Shown here: positions 1-11,919 of the stretch, piece by piece
Layout: every line of letters begins with the position of its first letter
How positions within the stretch are numbered: the stretch's first letter is position 1
Source: Episyrphus balteatus
Lineage: Eukaryota; Arthropoda; Insecta; Diptera; Syrphidae
Length of the DNA stretch: 64,000 nt
Direction of reading: 5' to 3'
Assembly (NCBI RefSeq): GCF_945859705.1
Contig: NC_079137.1
Span: 56,824,552-56,888,551 of the forward strand
Translations under genes and position numbers: made by a program
Notes under the pieces: model-generated
Seen by the model: the letters and a program-made list of their open reading frames with translations, nothing else
Databases searched by the model: none
What the model was told of the DNA's origin: nothing

Positions 1-118
1 AAACTGGAGGGTGATGGGGCCAAACGGACTTCAAATTCGGATTCAGCGTGCCCAAAAACATATAGAAAGATAGGTCTGGTTTCTGGTTCATGACACTTTT
101 TTTTTTTGTGTGCCGGTG
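1..118. mobile_element. Right half of PIF/Harbinger-like MITE (copy 1, cut by window edge)
   Basis: The segment closely matches the right arm of the complete element at 55084-55372, and its reverse complement matches that element's left arm. It ends in GTGTGCCGGTG followed by TAA, the same terminus and 3-bp flank as the full copy. A run of T precedes the terminus. The left half lies outside the window. No coding capacity is seen. The TAA target preference is typical of the PIF/Harbinger superfamily; the superfamily assignment is inference. Confidence 0.7.
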
Positions 119-788
119 TAATTAATGCAAAAATTAGGTCCCGTATTCTGATTCATCCGGTTCCTCTGATTCATCTGATATGTCTGGGTGAACATCTGGT
201 TGATCATCGGAACGCAGGTTTAGATAAAAGTCGTGAAAATTAGAATTAATTAAGTCGAGCATATCAAGAAGATCTTTTTTTTTTTTGCAGAGCTTATTTG
301 AGGGGGTTCATCGTATGCAATTTTAACCATACTTGTAGTTACTTTGTTAATTCCTCTTTTTTTAATGTTCAAGATTTTAAAATCCTCGGATTTATCTAAA
401 CTAGTCTTATACTCTATTTGGCCAAACGTTTTTGTGTATCTAAGCCATCTTATGGAGCTCCATTGAAAAGCTTCTCAGAGATTGTTTTTTTTGCGCCACA
501 TAAATTTTTCTTTTAAGACCGCTGAAAAATTTAAGAACATCGATTGTTTCATTTTTAGGACTTTGAAAGTGTTTTTTAAAGTTTAAGTAAATTTGAAACA
601 AGAAAGTTTTCTTGTAATTTTAAATTAATTTAACAATAAGTATGTACAAGTACATACCTTTTTTTGTGGTATGTCTTTAATTTGTTATAGTTAATTAGTC
701 AATCCTGGTATAAAATACACTATTTCAAACACTAAATGAAAAAAAAACTGAGTTATTAACTCGCTTCACTAAAATAAAAACGTGCGCA
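119..788. other. AT-rich DNA, no gene seen
   Basis: Stop-dense in all frames, with several T runs. I see no repeat structure or RNA-gene signal here. Confidence 0.6.
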
Positions 789-1206
789 CAAATGAAAATT
801 TAGAGTCAAACTACGCAGAAAAACATCTTATGTTCTTGTTTACACGAGAATTTTTGTTGGTTTGCAAACGGTAAAATATCCTATGACTACTTAGGGAGAG
901 AAAAATTTCAGTTTGAAATTCAAAAATTTATCTTATGCTGACATAAGATGATTTGCCTTTTCACACTTTTTTCGATTTTTTCAAAGTATTTTATCTTATG
1001 TCAACTTAAGGATGAATTTTGTTTCTGCTTGCACGCGAGAAAATATCTTAAGTCAACATAAGATAATTTAAGATTTCACAATAATGAAAAAGTCTTAACC
1101 CAATATAATCTTAAGTCTACACAACACAAAATCTTATGTGGACTTAAGATATTTTACCGCGTGTAAAGATGTGTCTTTTGAACATAAGATGAAATTGTTT
1201 TTGTGC
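789..1206. mobile_element. Foldback-like element with clustered ATCTTATG/CATAAGAT palindromes
   Basis: The ends are an imperfect inverted repeat of roughly 100 bp: GCACAAA, then AACATCTTATGTTC, a TTTACACG block and CGGTAAAATATC on the left, all mirrored on the right. Inside, the partly palindromic core ATCTTATGTCAACATAAGAT, or variants of it, occurs at about 829, 930-950, 993-1012, 1044-1064, 1108-1120, 1131-1150 and 1181-1190. No open frame is credible. This is probably a non-autonomous DNA element with internal subrepeats. A cluster of protein-binding sites is the alternative. Confidence 0.5.
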
Positions 1207-1419
1207 ATAAAAAAGCAAAGGAGTGAGATTATATGTAGGTGAAATAGGTATAATGTTTGTTCGAAAAACCAAAATTGTAAGAAATTCGACGAATATTAAA
1301 AAAAAAAAAAAATTTATTTTATTACAAGACTGACAATGGTATTGAAAAAAATTCTAAAAAATTTCAAAACCAAGTTATAAATGGTTTTCTAAAACTAAAA
1401 CATGAAAAAGACCTTTCAC

Positions 1420-2530
1420 GAAGTAGGTAGGGGAAATTTTTTTTGACAATTTGAAAAACGTCATTCAGAAGATAGTAAAAAAAAAGTTAGGGGTCTGATG
1501 CGGATTTTTTTTAAGTCTCTGCGTTTCGAAATATGAATTTTTGAAAAACACCTACTTATTTTGGGGTATTTTGGGTGAGCTTATAGAACATGTAGTCTTT
1601 GACTGTGCGCATACATGTGCACAAAATTGGTATTTTAAAATGATTTTTGACCGAATAACGGGAAAAACAAGTTTTTTTTTCTCTTTTTTTCTTCAACAGA
1701 TAAATGAATGAAATTAATATTGTAGATAGATAATTGACAGGACGATATCTGTGCAAAATTTCAATCAATTTCGTAAACACAAAATTTGAGATAACGGTAA
1801 AATAAAGTTATATTTTTCAACAGGTTATATCTTTTGATCTAGAGCAGATACAAATTTGATTTAACTTTATTGAGCATTCTGATAATAATACCTTTCATTA
1901 TATATATCTCACATAACTGTACATTCACTACAAGCTACACAATGTTAGATTAAAAAACTTGCGAAATACCTCAAAACACCTGTGGAGATCTGTTGATCAT
2001 GAACAGCCCCCAGTGTGGGAAGTTGGTTGGCTTTAAAATATTCTAACTTTTTTTCTAGGCATCGCAGAAATAAGATTGAAACGTCATTTAAAAGGTGAAA
2101 TAATGAGCTTTTACATAGTATTATTTTGTATATGTTGTTATTGAAAAAAAACCGATTCATTAGCGTGAGAAGATAAAATTATATGTTTTTTTTTTTCTTT
2201 TATTTGATGAAAATTGATCGAGTTCAAAAAATTCTAGCTCTTTTTGTAGATGTCTAATAGACATGATCGATATATATATTTTGAGCTGAAGCAATAAGCT
2301 TGCAGGTGGTATAAAATTTATGATAGGTTTTTATAAAAAAAAAAATGGATTTTTGGGTAATGGAAGTGATTTTTTCACTTTTTTCATAAGAAATGATTGT
2401 TTTTAATAAATTATTTGATTACTTTTTGCGCATTGTAAAAATTTAAAAATGGCTTTATTCTTTAGAATTATTCTTTTAAAATAAAAAAATTCATATAATG
2501 AGAAAAGAAAAAAGGTATTTTTTTTTAGTT
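1420..2530 (+). repeat. Dispersed repeat R1, copy a
   Basis: It aligns by eye, with many indels, to 7470-8740. Shared landmarks in order are the GCGTTTCGAAATATGAA block, GATAACGGTAAAATAAA, the GGTTATATCTTTTGA block, CTCAAAACACCTGTGGAGA, GGCTTTAAAA, and TCTAGCTCTTTTTGTAGATG with ATAGACATGATCGATAT. Shorter versions lie at 31130-31665 (minus) and 59938-60660 (plus). Short open frames here are not shared between copies, so the repeat is non-coding or long dead. Family not recognised. Confidence 0.65.
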
Positions 2531-4290
2531 TTTTTCTTGTAAATTATGATTGTTTGAAATAAATATACTCATTTTAAACAAAATCACACAACCTGTTTTC
2601 TAACGACTTTATCACGTAAAATTATCGTCCGTTAACCGACTTTACAGGCAAACTCTTTTTTTTTTTTATTTTTAAGTACTAATTTATTATTCTCCAATTA
2701 AATTTCTTTTTTTATCAACTAAATTTTTTATATAATACTTATATTAAATTTTTAATTCAACTCAAGTTTATCTTATAAATTATTCACTATATACAATTTA
2801 AACATGAAAATGGTAGCTAGAAGTGAACATATATTTATCGTTGCTGATATTTTTATGCAAATGGATAGTTGTTGTTAAACATGTTACACTTTTTTGCTTG
2901 GAGTAAAAGATTTCTTGATTCAAACAAACACACAACAAATAGTGTGTTTGCCTTGTTTATAAAAAAAAAACATCCTTCCACTTTATTAATACAGATAACT
3001 ACCAGCATCTATACCCTTTCGTTGAATAAAGACAAAAAAGCAAGAAAAAAACTTGCCCAAAGAAAAGACCATTTCACTTAATAGAGAAGTTTAACATGTT
3101 TGTTTATTGAATTAATATTTAATATTGAGACCTTACAACACCGCGCCATGGTTTGCCTGCTGATTACTGAGTAGGTACCAGAGAGTGGCGGTTAAGGTAT
3201 CACCTAATAGCTCCTTTTTTTACCGCCTTAGTAAATTGCACGCTTTGGTGCGGTACAGTACATTACATCTCAGTTTTTTTTTTTTTTTTTTGTATTCACT
3301 CCTTGGAAAAGGAGTTCTTCTTCGTATTTTTGCGATAACCGACAACGAAGAAGCTGTATTGAGATAGGTTGTTAGCCAACTTGGTGTTGAGATTACTTTT
3401 TTGTTCCTGTATCTTCCAGGCACTGTAAAACTGCAAATGCATTTTGTTTGGCAAATAAAAAGGTTAAGATACTTAACTTATAGGGTTTGCACTTTTTGAT
3501 ACAAATTAATAGGCGCGGAATGAGGAAATTAATCGAAGTAAATAATCTCTGGTGAATGGATTAGTCGATGCTAAGAAAGAATTGCAATCCTCAGAAAGTG
3601 TTTTGATATGCCTACCTCGTACCCTGATTTTTTGTTTGTCCTGTGTAGTACTTTTATTGAAAGTAAATATTTTCTTTGAGACTTTATTCTGATAAAATTT
3701 AAATAAATAAAACGCTAAGCCAACAAAAATGTAACAGTCTTGTTACCTGAGGACGTCTTTTTTTAAACTTACCCTCATTTTTATTGTATATCAAAATATT
3801 ACAATGACATTGCAAAGCATAACAAATCTTTTTGAGTGATTAATGGGTTTGTTCAAGTTGAACTACTTATGTACAAAATATTTTCTTTTGAACTTCATTA
3901 TTTTTTTTTTTATGAACTCATGAATGTAATACTAACAATTTGTTATTCTTTAATGTACTCACACTACTTATTCTTAGATTAGGGACCTAACAAGGTGTTG
4001 AAGTCTTATGACAAGACAAACAAGATCACATTGAAGGAACAAATGAAAGGAGCTCAATAAGAAAAGGGTTAATTTAGTGTGAAAAATCATCAGAAGAATG
4101 AAATTATTTTAAACATTGTCCAAAATCTTATTGTTATGTAGGTATAAAAAATTTGAATAAAAATTAAATTATGGATTTTGAAATCATAAGCATTTTGACA
4201 AACCTAGTTAGGGTCAACATGAAAAGAAAATGACATGTGTGATCTGCCTTGATACAATAAATGATTTTATCATTTAAAATAAAATAAAAT
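2531..4290. other. AT-rich DNA, no gene seen
   Basis: Low-complexity AT-rich sequence with a poly-T tract near 3274-3291. The block at about 3140-3420 is slightly richer in G+C and has short open frames on both strands, but I see no splice-bounded or family-like coding sequence. Confidence 0.55.
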
Positions 4291-4860
4291 GCACGACTGG
4301 GGCCGCACGTACTTGCTCTTGTAGTTCAAAGTATCTATATCCTAAATAACTATTGGAAATTAAAGATTTTCGTTAAATTAAAAAAAAAAATAAAAGTAAA
4401 AAAATTCCATTTAAAATTTTTTTTTCAAAACTTTTTAAAATTTTTTTTACAATTTACACTTCAAAATGACAAGAAATTTTGTCTTCAAATTTGGAAAAAA
4501 ACTGGCTTAGCGTTTGATGAAATATACAAAATATATCAATTTTGCAGAAAACGGCAACGCCATATTTCCGTTCTCCGAAATTTTTGTGCAAAACTAAAAA
4601 CGCAGTTTTGTTAGAATCACTAAGACTGTAACGAACTCAAAATTTAATCGAAATCGTTAGAGCCGTTTTCGAGAAAATTGCAATACCTCGAAAAGTTTGT
4701 ATGGGAGGTATACGTTCTAGGCGAGATATTAAAAAACAAAAAAAAGTCAACCTTGGAAATTACGAAAAAGCTATCTGTACCAAATTTCATGAAAATCTAC
4801 CGAACCGTTTAGGCTGCAGCTACTTGTAAAGATGGACGCACGGACGCACCGACCGACGCA
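4291..4860 (+). repeat. Dispersed repeat R3, 5' part (copy a)
   Basis: It begins with GCACGACTGGGG, a GCACGT and ACTTGCTCTT, as does the copy at 17049-18020. It continues through poly-A/T blocks to AAATCGTTAGAGCCGTTTTCGA, then a TTTAGGCTGCAGCT block and a degenerate GACGCACGGACGCACCGACC tract. The expected R3 3' end (CCCACTTTTTTGG to ACTTGCCCTATAG) is missing here and reappears at 6560-6691, so the repeat looks interrupted near 4860. No coding capacity. Confidence 0.6.
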
Positions 4861-6545
4861 CAGTGGTTCCCTCATGGAAAAAACCCAAAAAAGTGAAACA
4901 ATTTTCTCAATTTTTTTGATTTGGTTTTTCGATTAACAATATATTTAAATACAGAATGCAATCAATTTTAATTTTTTGCATAGCCCTGGTCCTGAGTATA
5001 CTTAGCTCAAACTAGATTCTTTAAGATTTTCGAAATTTCGTTCTTTTTTTCTGCAACTTTTGACGATTTTTTTTTTAAAGAATAGAGCTTTTTTTTTAAA
5101 AAAGTATGTAATGTTGTTAATGGTATATTTGTCCTTAAGTCTACATTTACCGTTTGTTGAATTTGCTTTTGAATCAGAAAAACCAGAATATTATATAAAG
5201 ACACCTCTAGAGCGAGTAGTTTTTACTCTTTGTCAGCCTATAAAAAAAAGCTCCACGATGCTCCACGTTCATTTTAGTATTAATTTAAAGCTTATGATAT
5301 ATACTATTTATGGTGTTAAAACAAATGACCCATTTTGACCCATTCTCCCATAAGAGCTTCTTGAGTGTAGCAATGCGTGTCACTCAAACAGCACTTGAAA
5401 TCGGTATTATCGTTTCTAATTTAACGGCTTTTTTGATAAAATAAATTTTTTTACATTATAAGAGGTCTATGTAGTCATCACTGATAAGCCAAATAATAAA
5501 GAAAAATCAAAAATTTTCCAAAAAAGGAAAAATATCCAAAAACGATGAATTTTTTTTTCAAAATTTAACTTTTTTTTGAAAAATTGTAATTTTCTTTGGT
5601 TTATCTAAAATTTAAACGGTGTTTAATAATAAAATGTTCAAATAAACTCAAAAGAATTTGATTTTGCTCATAATCACCCATAGTTATAAAACAGCGGCAC
5701 ATTTTCTAAAAACCCATAAAAAGGCCTTTTTTGATAGCTTTTCTAAAATGATCTCAAATGCAAGAAAACATTTAACAAATTAAACTTAATTTATTTGTAG
5801 AGAATTAAGTGAAATTTTCAAATGTATCCTTAAATTCTCTTTAAAAAGATCCGTTGTTGAGATATTGATAGTCAAAGTCAAAAGTATGGTTTTTGGTGTG
5901 ATGACTGATATTGCAATCTAAATCGTAAATCGTAGAAGTTTGAAACAAAAAGAATCTTAAGGCCAAATAGTTCTTTTTTTAGAGAAAAATAAAAACAAAA
6001 AAAAATTGGAAAATTTTGGTATTTGAATAATTCCTTGGATTTAGCTATTTTACCATTAGAAATAAAATATTTAGTTTAAAAATAGAGGAATGTAGCTTTC
6101 AATGCTTTTTGTTTTGTCATGATACGATAATTTTTATACTATCTATCGAAAATCACTAAAAAAATCACAATTTTTTTTTTTGTTCCCTTAATTTTTTGGG
6201 CTAGTTTAGTAAGTATAAATTTAAGGTGCTATAATACTTATGAAACTTTTTAATTTTTTGCTTTCTGAAAAACCTTCTCTGTATTCAGTTTTAATTTGCC
6301 TTAAAGTGTAAGAGACATTTACATTTTTAAGAAAAAAAAAAGAACAAAAAAAGGAAATAAAAAGAATAAATATATTAATCAATACAACTTTAAAAAAAAT
6401 GAGTAATTTTAAAGCACGACACACAATTTTTTAACCACGATGAGAACTCGTGTCATTTAATTTATATACCAAATTTCAATCAAATCAGTCCACCCGTTCG
6501 GTTTTTATAGGTTTTTTCCACTTACTCCATAGAAGGGAACCACTG
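4861..6545. mobile_element. Possible element inserted in R3, bounded by CAGTGGTTCCC inverted ends
   Basis: The left end CAGTGGTTCCCT is followed by ATGGAAAAAACC with short gaps, and the reverse complement of the right end gives the same order. The flanks are GACGCA-rich on both sides, so a target duplication cannot be read cleanly. CAGTGG ends suggest a hAT-like element. A caution: 6450-6530 itself resembles R3 internal sequence, so two adjacent R3 fragments are an alternative. The interior is AT-rich with no credible ORF. Confidence 0.35.
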
Positions 6546-6691
6546 TGCGACGCACAGACCGACGGACCGGACGTCATGACGAAACCCACTTTTTTGGACT
6601 TCTCGATTATCGTAATGTTAGTTTTGATTAAAACCTCGAAATTTTTTTTTGACACGAAACCAAAACTTGCCCTATAGAGCAAGTAAAAATG
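6546..6691 (+). repeat. Dispersed repeat R3, 3' end (copy a)
   Basis: It matches 17880-18025: a GACCGACGGACCGG tract, CCCACTTTTTTGG, ATTATCGTAATGTTA, then AACTTGCCCTATAG. The last 20 bases before the A-rich tail (6664-6684) are a near-perfect palindrome, ACTTGC...GCAAGT. The motif TACTTGCTCT near the repeat's 5' start is the inverse of this end. Confidence 0.6.
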
Positions 6692-7254
6692 AACAATCTA
6701 ATATGTACACGTAGGGTGGGTCAAAAAAATAGAAATTAATTTTTTTGATTTTGTACTACAAAAAATCGATTGCTAGACAACTCTAGAATATACACCAACA
6801 CCAAATATGAGCTCTTTATATTAATGGGAAGGTCCTCCGCATCGCAATTTTCCATTTTTTACATCAAGCTTCTACTTTTAAAAAAAATCATTTTTTTATT
6901 AATTGACTTTTTAGCGAATTTCTTTACATATTCTTGTAGGAAATGAACGCTCTACAAAAAAGGTCCTATACTCTTTTGTTTGCTTATATTTATGGTCCAT
7001 AAATCGACAAAATCTTTAAAAAATCGTTTTTGACATGATAACGTCTTATAAATCGATGAACCATTGCAGCCACCACAAAAAAGCGACGCCATTTTCTGCC
7101 GTTCCACTCTCGCACTTTCGCAGTGCGGCAAAAATTTCAATTCAAAATTAAAAATAAAAACTATTAGAGATACAAAAATCTTCTACAGCTTATTTGAAAG
7201 ATAATAACCTTAAGCTTAATCCAAATGAAGGATTTTTTAAAATTCTGTTATTTA
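6692..7254. other. AT-rich DNA, no gene seen
   Basis: Nothing coding is recognised. A short G+C-richer patch at 7060-7130 contains CGCCATTTTCTGCCG. Its CGCCATTTT core resembles a Pho/YY1-type site, but a single match means little. Confidence 0.5.
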
Positions 7255-8740
7255 GTAGGGTAAACAGGGGTAAAACGGAAAGATGAAATTTGGGCTAAAA
7301 TCTAAAAGCGAAGTTGTAAAGAGTTGATTTTTTTTGCTATAGATAGATGAAAATAATTTAAGAATAACTGCATTTAAGAAAAAATTCTAAAAAAATGTTT
7401 AACTAAGATGTAACGTTTTGTTTGAACGTTATACACGTGTTGGGGTTATGACAAAATGATGATTTTGGGTAAAGGAAATTTTTTTTGACAATTCTCAAGA
7501 AGCCAGGTGAAAGATGAGGGAAACAAAATTAGGTGTCTGATACGGATTTTTTTCCAACACTATGCGTTTCGAAATATGAATTTTTGAAAAACACCTTGTT
7601 TTTTAGGGGTATTTTTGGGTCATTTTTGATTTTTAGCTTTTTTTGGAGCTTCAAAAAATCTCAATCTTATAGGACATCTTGCATACATGTGCAAAAACTT
7701 GGAATCGTTTAGTGAGTTTTTACTGAATAACGGAAGAAACAAATTTTTAAAAAACACGTTTTTTGACCGTTTTTTGACCGTTTTTAACCGATTTTCATCG
7801 TTTTGTATTTTTATCTTTTTTTCTTCAAAAAATACATTAATAAAGTATGTAAAGTAATGATAGACTATGACTACGACTATATGTGTGCAATCATTTTCGT
7901 AAACTCAATTTTGAGATAAGGGTAAAATAAAATTTTAGAATTCAACAGGTTATATCTTTTGACCAAGAGCAAATAGAAATTTTATTAAACTTTAATGAGC
8001 ATCCTGATACAATTACCTTTCACTTGGTGTATCATACATAACGGTATACTAACTACAAGCTATACAATGTTAAATCAAGAAACTTGCGAAAAACCACAAA
8101 ACACCAGTGGAGATCTGTTGCATCTCGAACAGCCACCATACAGTGTGGGAAGTACCATAATCTCAGTCTGGAAATTCAACATGGTTGACTTTAAAAAATT
8201 CTAACTTCTCTTGTAGGCATCTTTAAAATGAGATAGAAACGTCATATGAAAGGTAATATAATAAGCTTTCACATGGTATAAAATGTTTTATAGGTTGTCA
8301 AACAAAAAAATTGTTTCCATAGTGTGAAAAAATAAAAATAAATGTTTTTTTTTTTTAATGAAATTTGATCGAGTTCAAGAAATTCTAGCTCTTTTTGGAG
8401 ATGCCTAACAGACATGATCGATATAAATATTTTGAGCTAAGCTTTCAGATGGTATACAAATTTTTATAGGTTGTTAGGGAAAAAATGGAATTAATGACGT
8501 GAGAAGATAAAAATTCATGTTTTTTTTGCTTTATTTGATGAAAATGATTGTTTTCAATAAATTATTTTTATACTTTTTGCGCATTGTAAGAATTTAAAAA
8601 TGGATTATAAGAAGAAATACTTGGCTTTTAAATTGCATTATTTTTTTTTTGTAAGCTTTTAAAATAAAAAAAATTAATATAAGTAATGAGAAAATAAAAA
8701 GGTTATTTTTTTTACCAGATTGCTCCACAAAAAAGGTCTT
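7255..8740 (+). repeat. Dispersed repeat R1, copy b (longest)
   Basis: This is the longest R1 copy seen. It opens near GGGTAAACAGGGGTAAAACG. It carries the TGCGTTTCGAAATATGAA block, the GGTTATATCTTTTGACC block, ACACCAGTGGAGATCTGTTG, GTACCATAATCTCAGT and the TCTAGCTCTTTTTGGAGATG block, and ends in an AT-rich tail shared with copy a. No conserved open frame. Confidence 0.65.
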
Positions 8741-9599
8741 GTTAACTTTTTTCGAGTTCAAAGTTAAAAAAAAAAAAATATAAAAACATTTTTACCGACT
8801 TTTTTTTTTTTACCTCATAACTTTGGACTGAGTTAACCAAACATGCATGCCCTGACTAAACCCCTGGTCCTAGAAAAATGGTTTATACTTTTTTGAAAAC
8901 GTTGTTTAATGTAGACAAGAACCTCATCAAAAAAATATTGATTGAAGTCTATATCTAAAAAAAAATGGCCTTATAAGCGAACACATCCCTATTTCAAATG
9001 AGAAAAAACTTTAACCCTCTTACAGCGCCATCTAGAGTAAAAATAAAAATCTGAAAAAATTAGAGGATTTTTTTTTATTATTTAGAAACAGATTTTCTAC
9101 TTGAAACTTGATACAAAAATAACGAACGGCCTAGTGGATACATATACATAACCTTCAATTTTTTTTTCTGATCCTGAACTTCGAATAAGCAAAAAGCTAG
9201 AACTTTCAAAAGTCTTTTGAAATATTTGTTTACTCCTTACCTAGGTTTTTAACCAAATCTTCTTTCTTTGAACAAACTCGAATTTGGAGTTATATATTTT
9301 TTTGTATATTATAGCGCAAAATTTGAGTAGTCACGTGAGACTCTACTTAACCCAATTAAATTTACATCGTCAAGTTTTCCTATTGTAGTAATAACTCTTA
9401 CTCCGCCATAAGCCTACACACCTTGTTGCCTCGCGCGTACGTGTCAAATCATTATCATCACCTACAACAAAATGATTCATTCTTGGTAATTGATAGATAT
9501 GCCTCAGGAGAGTTGTTTTTTTTTTTTTTTTGTTATTGCAGAGCACAACCCAGAAAAAAAAGCTAAAGCAAAGTAAGGCAAAAAAAACTAAATATATTG
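8741..9599. other. AT-rich DNA, no gene seen
   Basis: Poly-A/T tracts (for example a T run near 9517-9533). No repeat boundary or coding signal recognised. Confidence 0.5.
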
Positions 9600-10320
9600 T
9601 CGTCTGACTCTGTTACCACCAACACGTCGGACCGATGATGATGGGTGATAATTTACAAATTACCTGGATGCTTCATCCAGTGAGACTCCAGAGATAACAT
9701 CGAGCCGCCGCTCCGCACTCTGCTTATAAGAAGGATTGTGTTCGTCAACAGTCTTCATCTGAGCACAACCACATCCATCTCTCCCTCTCATAGCCATCAT
9801 CATTATCATCCACCGTAACAACAGAGATCTCTTCTTCCCTTTCATCCCCCTCCCCGAATCACCTGTTCCCTCCGTCTTGTGTTTTAAGTCAGTTATCTGA
9901 GCCGCCTTTTGCGCCGACGCTACAGAAGATGCTGCGGCCATTCTGATGGTTGCACCCAATTTGATAGTGATACGATGTGCGATAGTGGCGCACACGGGGC
10001 GTTGTTGTGCGTCCTGAGTTGCGGTAGTATACGACTCCGGTACCTTTTGGTCTGGAACACATACGCACGTAGGTATTTCCTCAAAGTCGCGGCGGGCTCC
10101 TTATTGCGAGCGACATGATGATGACGGTTTCGAGTTGTTGTTTATTTCGCGTATATGCCCATGATGCTTGCCGATGCCAATGACGGTCGTCGGTCGGTGA
10201 GATGATCATGTCGGCATTTTCTCTCTGTTTTAAAGCCGCGCGGAAGAGATCAGAGCAGAGCAGTTTTGTACTGAATCGAATTTTGCCATCATAAATGCAA
10301 ATACGTGACATTCAACGCTT
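9600..10320. other. GC-richer unique island 1 (candidate regulatory DNA)
   Basis: Base composition rises clearly above the surroundings. Open frames of 60-110 codons run on both strands (for example 9660-9995 minus and 9909-10118 plus), which is expected in G+C-richer DNA and does not mark one as real. No repeat family seen in the window enters the island. Short motifs include two GCCAT sites and several GATGATGATG runs. Protein function not recognisable; regulatory role is inference. Confidence 0.35.
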
Positions 10321-10552
10321 AGCATGATTTCAATTTTATTTCAAAAACCGAATTGCATCACAATGTACGGATTCAAGTCATTGATAACGTGCGGAAGGGG
10401 GGGAGGGGGAGGAATAGTTGGCTGGTGCAGAGCGGACAGAACTGCTGAACTCTGCTTTTATTATATTTTTGGAGTCTTCCTTATTAATGTGAATTTTTCC
10501 GGTTGGTAAAGATAAAAAAAATATACGTAAAATATGAATATTATTGCATTAG

Positions 10553-11250
10553 ACCAGTTTATACCAATAAATTTATCAAACAATTTACAGAATTTTGTCA
10601 ATTTGAATTCTTTACTACTCAGTCCATAGCACCTATTGATGCAAGTACTGAATTTTTTGTTTATACCATTCAGTCCAAAAAGTATTTTTAATAGGTTCTT
10701 TATTGGTATAAAAAATATTTGAAAGACATAATCATTTATCATTCATCAGAGAGAGTATTTTTTTCATTCTTTCTCAGTTTTCTCATTTTTTGGATATTCA
10801 TACTTTATTTACGTAAATGGTATAAACACAAATTTCAGTTGTTATTTTTCTTGCTCAATGTAATAATAAATTGAATATTTATTTACTACTCAGTCCATAT
10901 CACCGTTTGATTCTAGCACTGAATTTTTATTTATACCATTCAGCTTAAAAACGTGTTTATTAAGTTTTTTATTGGTATAAACATTTTTAAAAGACAAAGA
11001 ATCATTTATCATTCATCAAAAAGTGTAATTTAACTTTTATTTTCCCACTTGCTGATCAGTTTTTGTATATTCACTTTAATTACTTGAATGGTATAAACAC
11101 AAATTTTAGTTTTTCAACTGAAAATTCGATACATTTCTAAATATCTGAATATCGATAAAATCTAAAAGAAACTAAATTGAGTTTTAGATTTATAATGTCC
11201 TTGACTTTAAATTATATGTCAATAAACTTTCTATTGGTATAAAATGGACT
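10553..11250. repeat. Tandem repeat of about 271 bp with ATTGGTATAAAC motif (2+ copies)
   Basis: TTTACTACTCAGTCCATA recurs at about 10611 and 10882, a period of about 271 bp. Each copy carries one TTTATACCATT and two inverse-strand copies of the form A(T/A)TGGTATAAA (10702, 10816, 10971, 11087), followed by ATCATTTATCATTCATCA. A further ATTGGTATAAAA lies at 11233. The short motif is better kept than the sequence between. Non-coding. Confidence 0.7.
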
Positions 11251-11459
11251 CAACATCTTTTTTTGGTTCTTGATCTTGTTCATGTGAAGAAATTCACCTT
11301 GCTTTGATTTTTTAAGGAGATGAATATCTCAGTGGCGATGACGAATAAGGTAAAAAATTCCATGAATCATTTGCAAGAATTCCATAGTCCCGCTTATATG
11401 AACGAGTACCCATGAGTAGGTACTGGGAAAGATATACTCTTACTCTAGTTTGCTTTAAT

Positions 11460-11660
11460 TTAAAATACTGCATCTGGATGTGGCGGTGCGGTGCACGCGC
11501 ATCCCATCATAAGCATTCCCTCATCCGTTCGTCTATTTTCAACCGAATTAAGGTAGTTTCTTGGCGGCAGCGGCATTTTTTTCTTTCAGTTTCCGCAATG
11601 GTAATGGTAATGGTAATGGGTTCTCTATGATGGCGGCGGCAGAAAATATAGTCTATGGTC
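11460..11660. other. GC-richer patch with ATGGTA hexamer run
   Basis: A small island containing about four tandem ATGGTA units near 11598-11620 and GCGGTGCGGTGCACGCGC at about 11480. No gene recognised. Confidence 0.4.
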
Positions 11661-11919
11661 TCTCCCTTGACATAAAAGCGACAGAAAATTTTTAGAATTT
11701 TTTTTAACAGAGTAGGTATAGGTAAAGTGAAGTAATTTTAATGGATTTTTATTTATATGGTAAGAAATTTGTTTCGTGAAATACATATTTGAAGGTTACC
11801 TACATGAAAATATTTAGGTAAATTGTCATTTATTGAGAAGAAAGGCAACTTCATGTGTCCAGAAGTCTTACCTATGAATTGAAACTCTAATTAGATGGAA
11901 TCATTCACTTTATAGCTTT
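11661..11919. other. AT-rich DNA, no gene seen
   Basis: Nothing recognisable beyond AT-rich sequence. Confidence 0.5.

Noticed and set aside
6664..6684. ACTTGC...GCAAGT hairpin as a Helitron 3' end
   Set aside because: No CTRR-type terminus follows and the same word is inverted near the 5' start of the repeat, which does not fit Helitrons.
7081..7105. CGCCATTTT as a Pho/YY1 Polycomb response element
   Set aside because: One isolated word; real response elements have clusters with other motifs, which are not seen.
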